NCBI RefSeq assembly: GCF_000150275.1
Contig: NW_002060948.1
Coordinates: 445,066 to 509,065, forward strand
Length of the DNA: 64,000 bases
Source: Trichoplax adhaerens
Lineage: Eukaryota > Placozoa > Uniplacotomia > Trichoplacea > Trichoplacidae
Direction of reading: 5' to 3'
Positions 1 through 12,332 of the stretch are shown here, piece by piece; position 1 is the first letter of the stretch; each line of letters opens with the position of its first letter. The notes under the pieces are model-generated. The model saw only the letters and a program-made list of their open reading frames with translations, was not told where the DNA came from and did no database searches. The translations under genes were made by a program, and so were the position numbers.

Positions 1-2244
1 GCGTTCGGTTAGGACGTAACGAATGCAAGCTCCATTTGTTTTCTTCCGCTCTCAGCTGGTACAAGTATCTTCTACAGCCTTTCAGTAGCGTTGAATACAT
101 ACCAATATTAAATGGTCTACTTTTTAAAATCGACATCATGATGATCCAACGTGATGTCTGGCCTAAGGAAAGTGCAGCTAGGTATACAGCCTAGTAAAAT
201 CTTGCATTGCAGTGCTCTGGTCTGCACTGTCATGTGCACACCAGAGCCCTGTGCAGTTAGTCCGCGGTGCAGTTTACAGTACAGTACAGTATGGACGGTA
301 CTGTGCAATACATGCTACAGTACACTAATACAGTACTGTACTGGACAGTGTGCAGTAGCGTGCTAGGCCCCCATACGGTGCTGATCATCAGATTCATGTT
401 GTAAGTAAAGTCATGGACTACTACAAGTCCAGTTAAGTTTTAAAAGAGATTCTTCGATGGAAACGTTTACAGCACTTTGGCAACACTGCCAGAAATCAAT
501 TACTACAGTAGTCATTTCCAGTAGTGGATGACTTTGGTATTTTATAAAATTCTCTATATTGCACCACTGCAATATAACCAGTGATAAGAATGATTCTTAT
601 TCTCTTAACGCAAATACTGTCAATCATATTCACTTGTAAATTTGTAAATTCAAAACACTAACACTCAGACTACTCAGTTCAGTACCATTCCAATTTAGAA
701 TAGTTAGTAATCCCTGGTTGCGATTAGCGTATTTCAATAACTTTGTTAACCATGACTCTAGTTTTACAGTGTAGCATTGACTGTACAATGTGTACTGTGC
801 ATTAAGCAATTCATGGTCTACTCTAGTCCGACTAATCCACTCTAGGCCTGTAGACGTCTCAGCACGATCATAGGACTCGCAAAGATGCCAAATTGAAACA
901 GCAATCAAGAAATTTTCTAGTCCCATTCATTTACTCATTCACTTTCATTATATAACATATACCGTTTTACAGTACAATTAATCACGCTACCTGCACTGCC
1001 AGTAGTAGATTACGAGTACGAACGAGCTAGGAATAAAAAATAGCATGTAATTTAAGTATAAATGATCTTCATTAACTCCGCGTAAACCGATCACTTATTC
1101 TATAAATTGTTGATCTTTTCTGCCATTAATTTAAAGTGATTGGGGGCTAGATTGAATTAATAATTAATTAATTTAAGAACTAACTTCTAGTGGACAATCT
1201 TGTAATCGTTAATTTCATATCCTCTTCTTCTTGTATCATTGATCGAGCTGGATGGATGAGCATTATGAATATAACGACGTTGCATATTCTATTAATTTAC
1301 ACCACGTACAAGTAGGTATTACTATTGAACATCTAATTGGTAGCAGTGCTGTGCAAAATAATATTGTTAATAACGGTTGCACTTACTCTCCGCGTCACAC
1401 GGTACGATTAAAAAATTTTTTAGTATAAAGGATTCACAACGAATTGGACCACCATCGGAAATCGAAAATAATACCCGCACCCATTTAATCGCATACAACA
1501 CAGGACTGTGCATATGATGATAATGAAATGTAGTAACCCTAGTTGTATCAACCCGTTATTTAAACTACTACTCGTCAGTCGCCACTAACAGGAATTATAA
1601 TTAAAATGTATAAAGAGTAACCCATAGAAAAAATATTCAATAGTAATAGAAATGGCATCATTACTGAATTTTACACCCTTATCTGTGATTAACAGTATTT
1701 GATAATATTGTATTATCATTATTACCCCCCTCAGCTGATTATATAATATATAAATTGTTGATCAATGATGTACAAAGTATAAAATTTTCTTTATAGCCAT
1801 TTGATAACTGTAAGCAATAATTTAATAAGTCCACAAATCATATTAGAATAATTGGCATGATCATGATTTAGCTTCCCAAAAATGATCATACCTAATTTTA
1901 TTTACGATCAACCAAACATGGAGATAGCAAATCAAGTACAAATTCTATTTACTATACCAACAGTCATTCGTTATTACCATATTGAAATAATAAAGAGTGA
2001 TAAGGCAATTAAAGTACTGTTATTGCGTTCGACAACGTAATTATCATTAACGACTTCTAATTATGACAAGAAGACAAAATCGTCAAGCAACATTGATTCA
2101 TTTATCGATGAATGATAATTCAGTTAATTAACTAAGATTCAGTTATTACGTGAGTACTTAAACATTAACGACTGTATCCGATGATGCTACTACTACGTAA
2201 GATTTAACTCTTTCCCTAGAAATTTCAACATCAAGTTAGTTAAT
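1..2244. other. Intergenic, no gene seen
   Basis: AT-rich sequence downstream of the cofilin gene. The first 360 bases carry a small TACTG/CAGTA repeat patch at about 270-350, with short open frames on both strands that are repeat translations. I see no exon with family similarity, no RNA gene and no clear transposon. Confidence 0.5.
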
Positions 2245-4545
2245 TTATTTGCTGCCACCAGCTGACAATTTACTCAAAATATCATCCTTGTCCAATTCAT
2301 CTTTATCTGTTGCTTGAACATGCAAGTGAATACCATTTAATTCTTTCTTGAGGTTTTCTTTACTACTGGCATACACCATCTTTACTTTAATCTTTGCAGT
2401 ATCCGGTACCCTACAAATTAATAAAGATAAGAAATAAACAGAATTGGTGTTCAATTACTGATATGTCATAACATCTTAAAATAAGGGTGAGATTTTATAA
2501 AATATGTAATACTAGCAGTCATATTAACGTTACTTCCTTCCTTCTACTTATTTTGCGGAAGGACTTGTGTAAACATGCATAGGTATATCTAACTGTCAGT
2601 TAACATTCGAATAATACTGTAGATACTTTGTGTGAAAAGAAATTGAAATACCTAATTCACATTGTCAACAGTCCTGGTAACTGTCTTTTACAATAGAGAA
2701 ATCTAATCGACGACTTACCATGCAATGAGAACCAGTTTATTTCTTTCACCGCCATCCGCGGTGAAATATTGGAAATCATAGACAGCAAAACGTCCATCAT
2801 CTTCTGGTAATCGGGCAAGAAGATCTTCATAAGAACCTTCTGTAACTGCATCTTCAACCACAATTTGGGTTTTGTTATCATTCAATTTGAAAAGTATAAA
2901 TTTGTATTTATGGCGCAGCTGGCAATCATCGTACGTTGATAAGACATTTTCACCTAATGTTACACCTGAAGTCTAGAATAAATACATATAAAATCAATTA
3001 GAGCTGACATTATTGGTGATGATCTATTTTACAAATAAAATATCGACTGCAAAGTAGACACAAATGAACGTATATCTTACTTCATTAACAAATAAATGCC
3101 TGTGAATATCCACTGCAAAAATAATGCATGAACACCGCGAATAAAATTAATAGTGATATACTAACGTTTCTAGATTTTCATTTAAAATGCAATGGTTTTC
3201 TATGCTGTATAACCGAGAAGGGTAGGACTTTAATAAATGATTGACAAGCAGTACAGTTGAAGAAAGTACTGAGAGTCCTGAGGTGATAGGCATTTCTGTG
3301 AAAACCGTGAACGTGCAACTTGATTTCACCACATAATAAATCAAGTTAATCGATAACATACTGTGTATACTGAAAATAAGTATGGGATATTTCTTTTAAG
3401 AATTTCTGCCTACGTCGATTGCATCGATTGGCAATTACAACATGCCAAAGTACGGGTTAGTAAACAACCTCTACCGTTATATTGCAGCTAGCTTCTGGAA
3501 TGCTGTCTATTAGTACTTCATCACTCAAGGCGAATATTTGTAGCGTGTTATATACGGTATACTAATAAAGGTACTGTACCGTATGATTTGGTCTCTTACT
3601 CTTATTACCTACAGTACTCCCATATGTGTCTTCTTTATTGGTTTCGGAGTGGATTCAGCGGGAAAATATAGTATTCGATGACGACTGGCCTAGGCTAAAA
3701 CTACTTTCTCAATTTCTGCGATTGGCTTGTAAGTTCCAACCAAGTATGTGCAATGATTCAATTATTATCCTTTACTAATTTGAAACACTAGAACGCTTTC
3801 GGTTTAATTTTCTGTCCATTTTTAAAGCGTATATGCGTCGAGTCTATAAGCGCGAAAGACTTCACCGTCATGTGCCGAAATGGCTAGAAATCGAATCTTT
3901 GGAATTCAAAAAGAAAACTACTGTACCTGTCGCCACTTTAAAGTGTTGATAATTGAATTGTAGACTGAATTTGTTCAGTGTCTGTAGGGTTTGGCATTAT
4001 TGTTAATCTATTTCGACATCCTACAATTATCCGCTAGCGATGTGTAAAACTGACCAGCATTACGAAATGTTAGCGTCCAGTATTGGTGTAAGATACAGAC
4101 TACTGTACTGTGCAGCAAGAGTAGAATTATAAAAGCGGAGAACGCATGTTGGCCGATCCAATTTGTGTTGGAAAAAAATGAAAAGACTACACCAATCAAT
4201 ATACACTACAATTTACGCAGTGGTCTAATATACTTTTAAAAATTGCAGACTTATTTCATAGGAATGAAGAAATTGACTATATCCTCATGGTATGCCTTTC
4301 AGCAGTCCAAACAGTACCGTACCGTATAGTACATGCAAACTACTGCAATTGTATGCGTACTGCCAAATCTGATTGGCCATTTATCATGTCCAACCAGCAA
4401 CGGTGCAAAAGATGATATTTTCAACATCATATACTGTACAGTAGGATACGTACATCCAATGAAACTCCAAAAAATAAGACTATTTTATAGAACCTAGGAT
4501 AGAATAGCAGTATTGCCCAAAAAATCGCTAAGATAGACCTACCAT
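2245..4545 (-). CDS. CFL: Cofilin / actin-depolymerising factor (ADF)
   Basis: Binds and severs actin filaments in the cytoplasm. Three coding exons on the minus strand: 4545-4543 (ATG only), 2972-2719 and 2410-2245, giving 140 aa, close to the usual 140-165 aa. One ADF-H domain fills the protein. Visible hallmarks are LRHKYKFILFKLND, the acidic loop LLARLPEDDGRFAVYDFQY, and ERNKLVLIAW running into VPDTAKIKVKMVYASSKENL, the long actin-binding helix region. The second intron splits the Trp codon TG|G. The first exon is inferred: AAAATG followed directly by GTAGGT, in the phase required by exon 2, which starts TSGVTLGE. A first coding exon holding only the ATG is also known in vertebrate cofilin genes. 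Domain certain; start moderately sure. Confidence 0.93.
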
Positions 4546-4849
4546 TTTCAATCTTGGAAGGCTATACGGCTGAGTTCAAAACTGGAGACAAAACCACACC
4601 TAGGCAGAGGGCACACTCGTGAAAAAAATTGACGCTTCCCAAGCCAATCAAGTCCACGGTATTTATACAGTTGGAGCTGCGATCGATCAATGATGAAAAT
4701 GGTCCAATTGACCAAATATGGACAAGATGAAATTCATTACAAAAAATCAATAGCCAATCGAAAGGCTCGGGTGTCGGTCAAACGTTTCAACCGCATCATA
4801 ATGCGGCTGCGTATACAACTTCCCTTGGCGTGGCCCAGACTGGAGTCCT

Positions 4850-5440
4850 AGTACGGTACTGTACAGTATGGCACGTACAGTACCAGTGTGGTGCAACTAC
4901 GGTACAATTCCAGTAGACCTGTCGATGGTTTGCTTCAGCAGCTTTACTGGCTGATTTTTCAATATCAAACTAGTGTACTGTACAGTATAGTACTGTCCAG
5001 TACAGTACGGTATACTGTACAGTACTAGCTTCGTAATACCCGTTGTACTGTACAGTAAATTGAATGCTGTCCAATCGTTGCTCAGCAGTCGCCGTACTGT
5101 ACTGTACAAATTACTCGTATTACTTCGCGTTTACTGACAGTATTGTATGTCGTCATGTTTTATTTTCATTTTTCTATCGCTTTCTATAACGAATTGACGA
5201 TGCACCAAAACAACCAAATGCACTGTATTTATCGATGAATAATGAAAATTATCCCTTTGACCAAATATGGATAAGATGAGATTCATTCATTAATCTTTAA
5301 ACCAATATGGAAAGGCTCAAGTGAAGCAGTAAACAAGGCTCTACACCAGTGTACAATATACTGTACAGTGCTGTACTGTACAGTACAGTATACTGTATGA
5401 CATACAGTACTGTACTGTACTGTACTGTACTGTAATGAAT
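4850..5440. repeat. TACTG/CAGTA pentamer islands
   Basis: Several runs of the pentamer TACTG switch to its reverse complement CAGTA and back, for example 4976-5045 and 5361-5433, making many perfect TGTACA-centred palindromes. They lie just upstream of the inferred cofilin start. Open frames here (4897-5109) only translate the repeat. Confidence 0.75.
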
Positions 5441-8400
5441 CTCATTTTCTCCATATTTGGGTAAAATGGACCGTCTTCCATCATTGATCCAGCAGAAGCT
5501 CGAACAATTGGTGCAAAAACACCTGATTATCTTAGTAATAATCGAAGTTAATACTGCTGTTACTGTTAGTCTTTCGTGATATAATAGAAGTGGGGCTTAC
5601 AATAGTTGTTGGCATTCTAAGATACAGAAACAGTATGGGAAACTCCACAGTAATTCTTTAAATTTGCTGTTGTTGACATTTTAAGATAAAGTATATGAAA
5701 CTACAGCATGTACAGTGCATTACAACAACAAAATGACAAGAGAAACAGTACAATAAAGTAGATCGCTGACGACTCCGAAATTGTCGTGGAGTACAGTATA
5801 CTTACTGTACTGTACTGAATATTATTTAAAATGGAGACTAGTTGCCGTGTTATTTCAACTGTAATAACGTATATATCAGCTATAGATATAATATAAACAT
5901 GGATACTGCAGTGTCCTTTTATCTCCCAATACAGTCAATAGCTTACGTAATCCTCAACTCAATCGTCAGCTGATCGTCTGATATAACAGAGAGGTATTGC
6001 TAATTTATTTATGTAATAGTTTCTATACTAGGGGTTATGACGCATCAAGGGTGCGTTAGGTAATTGTTCGATCAAGCTTTGATGTCAACAATTACATATT
6101 GCTCACATATTGGAAAATAGATCAAAAATTACGATAATTAGTATACAGTTGTAGCTCACGTTATATACCTATATCGATTACAAAGCATATAGCACTAACT
6201 TAATCAGGCTATAGTAGGGAAGGCGTGGATTAAAATATCCAAGACTCGCAAGATTACACAATTGATTTCAATAATAGATTAAAAATTATTATAGCTGGCA
6301 ACATACTTGTACCTATGGCTCGTAAGATTGATTACATAACTGACTGATTCGATAAAAGATCCAAAAATATATATAGTACAGATTACATCATACGTACTTA
6401 TACCTAAAGTATAGCAGTATTACTAATAATATTAAAACTACGATCATATCGAGGATAATCTGTATCATCTTGTATGAAAATATGAATCATGCTTCATATT
6501 TACAATTTTCAAATTTATGGTGCGCTATTGCTGTCAGAAAATACAAAGATCTGCACCCTTCATTTAGTAATGACACAGTGACGCTCGATGATACGCTTTG
6601 AAACAAGCATATATATTTGGCTGGTGTATAACTAGTAACAAACATCTGATTCAATTTTAAATTACAACTCTCAATGTAGTAATTTTACTTTTAAATTTAT
6701 TATCTGAATATTGAGAAGTTAATAGACAAAGTAAACTATTGTTTACGCTATAGTATTTAAGTAAAATTTTACCCAACGGGAAATAAAATTGCTTTCCTAA
6801 ACATGACTAACAAGATACATACATATTTACAGCGATTTATAAGACTGAAAGAATTTTTGGCATCTTTTCTGCTAGACTAGTAATTACTATTTCAGACTGC
6901 TTTACATTTTAGCTTAATGTCGATTAATGAAGTCATAAACTAGCCTTATGTAATAAAATTCACAGTAATCTAAACCTTGTTAGATAATGATAAGCTATTT
7001 TATTACGTTTGTGGGGAGATCAGTATCGAGACCAGAGATTGAGGAACTAGACTATAATAAGTAAAACTTAACCTATATGCAACGATCTTATGCATTAGTG
7101 ATTCGCACTATACATTGTATATTACACATTAGTGATTACCTTATTAGATAAGATTGCTGACGTTAACACAATTAAGATATGGTCTCTGTACTAATATAAA
7201 TCCTTCTGTACTGACATTAGTAATTATTCTTATCAATTAATTTACATTCGTCCCCTAGAATTTCGAAGAAATAAAATTACGGATAAATTCTAAACAACAA
7301 GTCACAATCATTTTATTTATTATAACAATCTTGACAATGCATCAGCATTATTGTTGGTATGACCTGTAACTAGTATTAATTGATATTAAAATAGGCAACA
7401 GTACAGATTTTTATATATCTAAACATTATTACCACGACAAGTTCCTGAAAAAAAAATTCTACGTTTTTTCCTTATTTATACAAAGCAAAATCTTGAACTA
7501 TGATACCTTATAAATGTATATCTGTAAGCATACCGTAACAACCAGTTTTTCTAACAATGCCATTCGGTATCATTATCAAGTTATATCATTTAGAATTAAT
7601 TCATAATCAAATCCCTTGTCAAGACGTTGTGAAATTGTCATACTTGTTTTTCTTACTGAAGATATACCCATATGAGTCATTAATACCATACTATCTATTA
7701 AATTATATAATACCGTATAATTAATTATTAATTGTAAACACCTCTACGCGTAAAAAAAACCAACAGGTTACAGACAGTATGATATACTGTACAGCACAGT
7801 AGAGATTCTAAAAGGACCTTTTATTAGGATCCCAACTATGGTACAGTAAACCAGAGATGAGCCGTTCGCGAATTTTTAACAAACTAATGCACCTACTGTT
7901 ATATCTCGCCTAAATAAATCAAACAAAAGCCAAATGATATTGATAATAATAATGACTATCATAAATTGTCATAAAGCCCTAATCATGTTTCACCTTGATT
8001 TTGAGCTAATTTAAGCTGACTTTATCTATACTAATCAGGAGCTTTCGAAAGACTGCGTGGGATAAATCAACTATATACGCGTATATATAACTATTATAAT
8101 ATAAATTATCAAACAGTATAAGGATTTACTGTAATTTGAACATACAGTGATTTATACGCGTATCACAGTTTTGTAAAGTACAGTATAGCCAAGAGCTTCC
8201 GAAAGCACTGCACTGTATTGTAAAGCTAAGCAGTACTTTCCAAAGCAATTTAAGTCTAGCTGGCTTAGTATTATTAATTTGACCGGATCATTGACACCGA
8301 AGTGAGTGGTAGGTAATGCGGCAAAATTTTTTAGCTATATATTGACAGCGAGGCAGCATTCAACTAGTAGACATGCTGCGGTTGCATTACTAACTACTTT

Positions 8401-9339
8401 AGTACTTTACTGAAGCAGCTTTAGAACTACAGTACTTGGAATTTTGGATCGCTCTAATTTCACCTAATTGGTGATCCAGGTACTCAATTAATCTACAAAT
8501 GTAAGAACAATTCATTAAAGACTTGACTCGGACATAAAGCTCTGGGTTGCAGCATGATATAGCTCATTACTTGATCCCTATTCCTTAGCTAATACAGTAT
8601 GTAATTTCTGTGTAATCTCGTGGTACTACATAATGAGCATCTTGCTTTAAAGTCGAAACTGGAATGGCACGTCAGTCATCTGCAACTTAGCTAAAGAATA
8701 CGCTGAATATCTGCTTTTAGAAAGGCGTGTAATATAGATAGTCAATGCACAATTATAACAAACTACAAAATACTATAACTTACAATTGTGTGTAAATTAA
8801 TAATATCTGTGATAATACGAACACATCTAGCTTGTACTAGCTTATCTTAGCTGTATCTTTGTAATGGAAAAGGCTAACAAAGTAATCTTGATATTCCTAG
8901 GCATTACTTCATGCAAGTGTACTGTATTTTATGAAACGATTTCCGGAAGCAAATTAAGATTTTAGGGTGTCGATATACCTATACCAAAGTGCTAACTAGG
9001 CAATGTAGAGCATCCATACTTGCATAGCATGTAAAGTCTACTTAGCTTTAATAAAGCGCCGTAATTTTATGTTGGTAGTTCTAACCAATTCACTAATACT
9101 TTACTAATTATACATCACATAAATAATTTATGGGTATTTATTACACCAAATGAGCTTATAAATCTTTATAGATTGTATCATGAAGCTTTAAGTTGATAAT
9201 TTATAGAATATAGTCTACGTATAATATATTAAAAATGTTCTTGATAGTTAGCTAACAAGCGAAGCATATAAGTCCGTCCATTCACCTTGTAACCCTAACG
9301 ACAAAACTCACAAAAGTATTACATGTATAGTACAAAGTT
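5441..9339. other. Intergenic, no gene seen
   Basis: Low-complexity AT-rich DNA with short scattered TACTG patches (5793-5818, 7781-7800). I found no exon with recognisable protein similarity, no long open frame, no tRNA and no clear mobile element. Confidence 0.45.
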
Positions 9340-10476
9340 TTAACTCTTCTTATTATCTTCGGCTATTTTAAAGCCTTCTTTCTCTAGCTTTTCTTTGTAA
9401 TCGTCAAATATGCGCTTCCGATCAAAATAGGATACCTACAAACATCAAGGAAGAATCATTAGAAAAAGGTGCTGCTTTACAATACGCTGATCGCATGGTA
9501 TTGTGCTATATCAAAACTTCTAGAATTAACTTCATTTCCACAAATGACATCGTTGTACAAGTCTCCAAAGACGTAGTAGTCGACTCTGTACACTGTACAG
9601 TATAGTCTCACATCTTGTATAATTAATCAATGTAATACATATACGTAGATTGTTTGAGAGCTGGGGTAATAGTGAATTGTGCAGCACGGGATAAGGTTAC
9701 ATTTATACGAGCAATGTCGTCGCATGCTTTACAATCCCTATGCATTTATGTCCAACTATATCTTTTTTACAGCAGTTATACTGTCATAGTACAGTATACG
9801 AGTAATATGTCATGCTATGTAGTATGGACACTTTTACATTACTAATACTGTAACTTACAATTACATGTTTTAAACTAACAGCATTTACTTTAAGCTATCT
9901 GTAGTAAATTATCTTACAGTAGTCGGCGATAATACTGTAATACTGTACACATCCACTCAATGAAATTAATACAGGATATTTAAGAGCTAAAATGACGTTA
10001 CTGCAAAAAAACAGTTTACGAACTACAATGGCGTCTAGCGTGTCTCTAGTGTTCTATTTTAGGAGGAAATTAGCTTAACAATATTACAATACGTATAGCA
10101 TAGGTGTAGTGTAACTACGTTGATATTGTAAGAAACCTAACTCACTTATTAATTGGCTACAGCTAGTTATACCGATACTAACGGTCACTGCAAAGCCTGT
10201 CCTATTTTTTGAATGCTGCAGATTTATGGTAAATTATGGTGATCTACAAAGACAGTAAAGTATTCTTAAGGTACGTGTAGTTTATGCAAACTAACTAACC
10301 CACGATGGTAAGCACTTTTCATGGTATTCTTTCTTGAGTGCATCACATAGCGATTGATTAGCTGGATTTTTGATTCTGCATTCGTAATATTCGTCCCTTG
10401 CACGATAACATGCTTTCCTACCGGTAGCACTGATGTCAGGCATCTCTGCGGCACTTCTAGCCGTTGAGCCTACCAC
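9340..10476 (-). CDS. COA6: Cytochrome c oxidase assembly factor 6
   Basis: Small twin-cysteine protein of the mitochondrial intermembrane space that takes part in copper delivery to COX2 during complex IV assembly. Two exons: 10476-10300 and 9435-9340, 90 aa, joined in phase at PSW|VSYFD. A coiled-coil-helix-coiled-coil-helix fold is shown by CYRARDEYYEC (CX9C) and CDALKKEYHEKC (CX10C), the pairing typical of COA6. The ARDEYYEC stretch and the tail YFDRKRIFDDYKEKLEKEGF match the family well. The start could be Met at 10476 or the in-frame Met at 10443; the second gives a shorter leader closer to animal orthologues. There is no classical cleaved presequence, as expected for this import route. 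The intron contains a short unrelated frame (9654-9845). Confidence 0.93.
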
Positions 10477-10529
10477 TCTACTTCTTTATAAGAGACTATG
10501 GCTACAGTAGTCTAGACCTGACATTGGCT

Positions 10530-11385
10530 ACTGTACTGTACAGTACAGTGTGCAGCGTACAATGTACAGTGTAAAGTACTGTTCATAATGGTGCAACAGG
10601 TGCACTGGTGCAGCCCGCAGCAGCAGCCGTACAGAACCTAGGACGCGTTTGCCGGATCCAACCGATCAATCCAGTTCTCCCGGAGTCATTTCTAAAATCT
10701 CATAGAGATTGGTATTATTCAGCTCCGTGCGTCTACGCATGTACTGTACAGTACAGCATCACGGCCATACCGAATTGCGGGAACACAGCTAGGCCTGTTC
10801 TCTCTTTAGTGGTCCTATTTTAAACAGCATGTTACATACTGTAGTAACTGTACGTACACTCGTACAGTAGATCAAATCATCAAATCCATATTCAATCAAA
10901 CTGGGTAGAATCAGGGCTTTCATGTAGTTAGTCGAAAAGAAGAAGAGTCCCTGAAAGAAATCTGCAGTACAGTAGAAGACAGTGTACAGTACAGTACAAC
11001 ATGCACAGTGCGCACTGTACACTGTACACTGTACTGTACTGTACACTGTACGCATACTGTACTGTACAGTACACTGCAATGTGAACCAGTTCGAATCAGA
11101 GTACTTTAAGGTATCCTAAAATTTATCTGTATGTATAGAATTTAGAATTTAAGGCAAATTTTGCAACTTTACTACAATTTATTTTGCCTTATAGCACTCT
11201 AAAGAGAACTGGCTCACACCAGTACAGTGTACAATACAACATCCACAGTGCGCACTGTACACTGTACACTGTACGGTACATACAGTACAGTGTACAGTAC
11301 AACATCCACGATGCGCATTGTATTGTACACTGTACACTGTACAGTATACGCATACAGTACTGTACAGTATAGTACACAACTAGCA
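10530..11385. repeat. TGTACAGTAC-rich repeat block with duplicated unit
   Basis: Dense TACTG/CAGTA palindromes at 10530-10575, 10740-10758, 10975-11075 and 11220-11380. A unit of roughly 60 bp beginning GTACAACATCCACAGTGCGC occurs at about 10995, 11234 and 11297, the last with a few changes. The overlapping open frames on both strands are repeat translations rich in C, T, V, Y and Q. Confidence 0.7.
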
Positions 11386-12332
11386 GCATTGCACTGCGCA
11401 TAATTAAAGTCGACGTTGACAGCGTAGGTGGTCAACGAAACGTTGGAAATTTCACCAGCTTTGTAAGTAAAACTATCCAATTTGCTGCATAAACATAAAC
11501 ATTATTTAGCCATACATGTAATTCAATTTGTGATCTGCAATCCATTACACCAATACACCGATCATTATCTTGAATATGATAGAATTATTAGTTACAACCG
11601 TATCTCTGAAACATAAAATTTCAAATTTCTTAAAATAGACGCGCGTACTTCTACATGATTCAATTCAATTCGGTCCAACATTAGTAGACGAACGGAATTA
11701 TATTGATTGACAATTATGTTTGATTTGATTATTCATTTTATTTTTATCTACCGTTAGAACTCGATATATATCACTAAATGACTTTATTGGATTAACTATT
11801 GTGCATATTTGAGTTCTATTTTATATTAGAGCATACACTAAATAATTTAGGTCAAATTTTTTACAAGATAAACATGGTCTGATTGTTTTATATCTGCATC
11901 ATTCTTCTATGAAATTCATTCCCAAACGATCGAATAGTATTATCATAAATAAATTCATCAGTCAATCAATTAAAGGATTGTATCAATCTGGCTATTTTAT
12001 CCTAGCTCGTATCACTTATCGTCACAAGTTGATATTGATGATTTTCGAATTCAACAACCATCAAGGTTCAGTTTAGATCAATCATCATAACTGCAAAATA
12101 TTTGTAGATATATCAGTATTAGTTGTAATGATTTACCATCAAATCATGTTATCATATTCAAGCTTAACACGGATTATCGTACAATCAAAGAGTATTACCG
12201 CTACTAATTGAATAAATTATAAATAGGAATAAATACAATCTATCGGAACGATTAACACACACTTATCGTTGTCTATCTAGATTAACGATTTAAAAGGCCT
12301 GTTTGAACTCCTAGTCCAAAACAACAGTTATC

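Noticed and set aside
11080-11105. GTTCGAATC resembling a tRNA T-loop
   Set aside because: The flanking bases do not pair as a T-stem and no acceptor, D or anticodon arms can be drawn around it.
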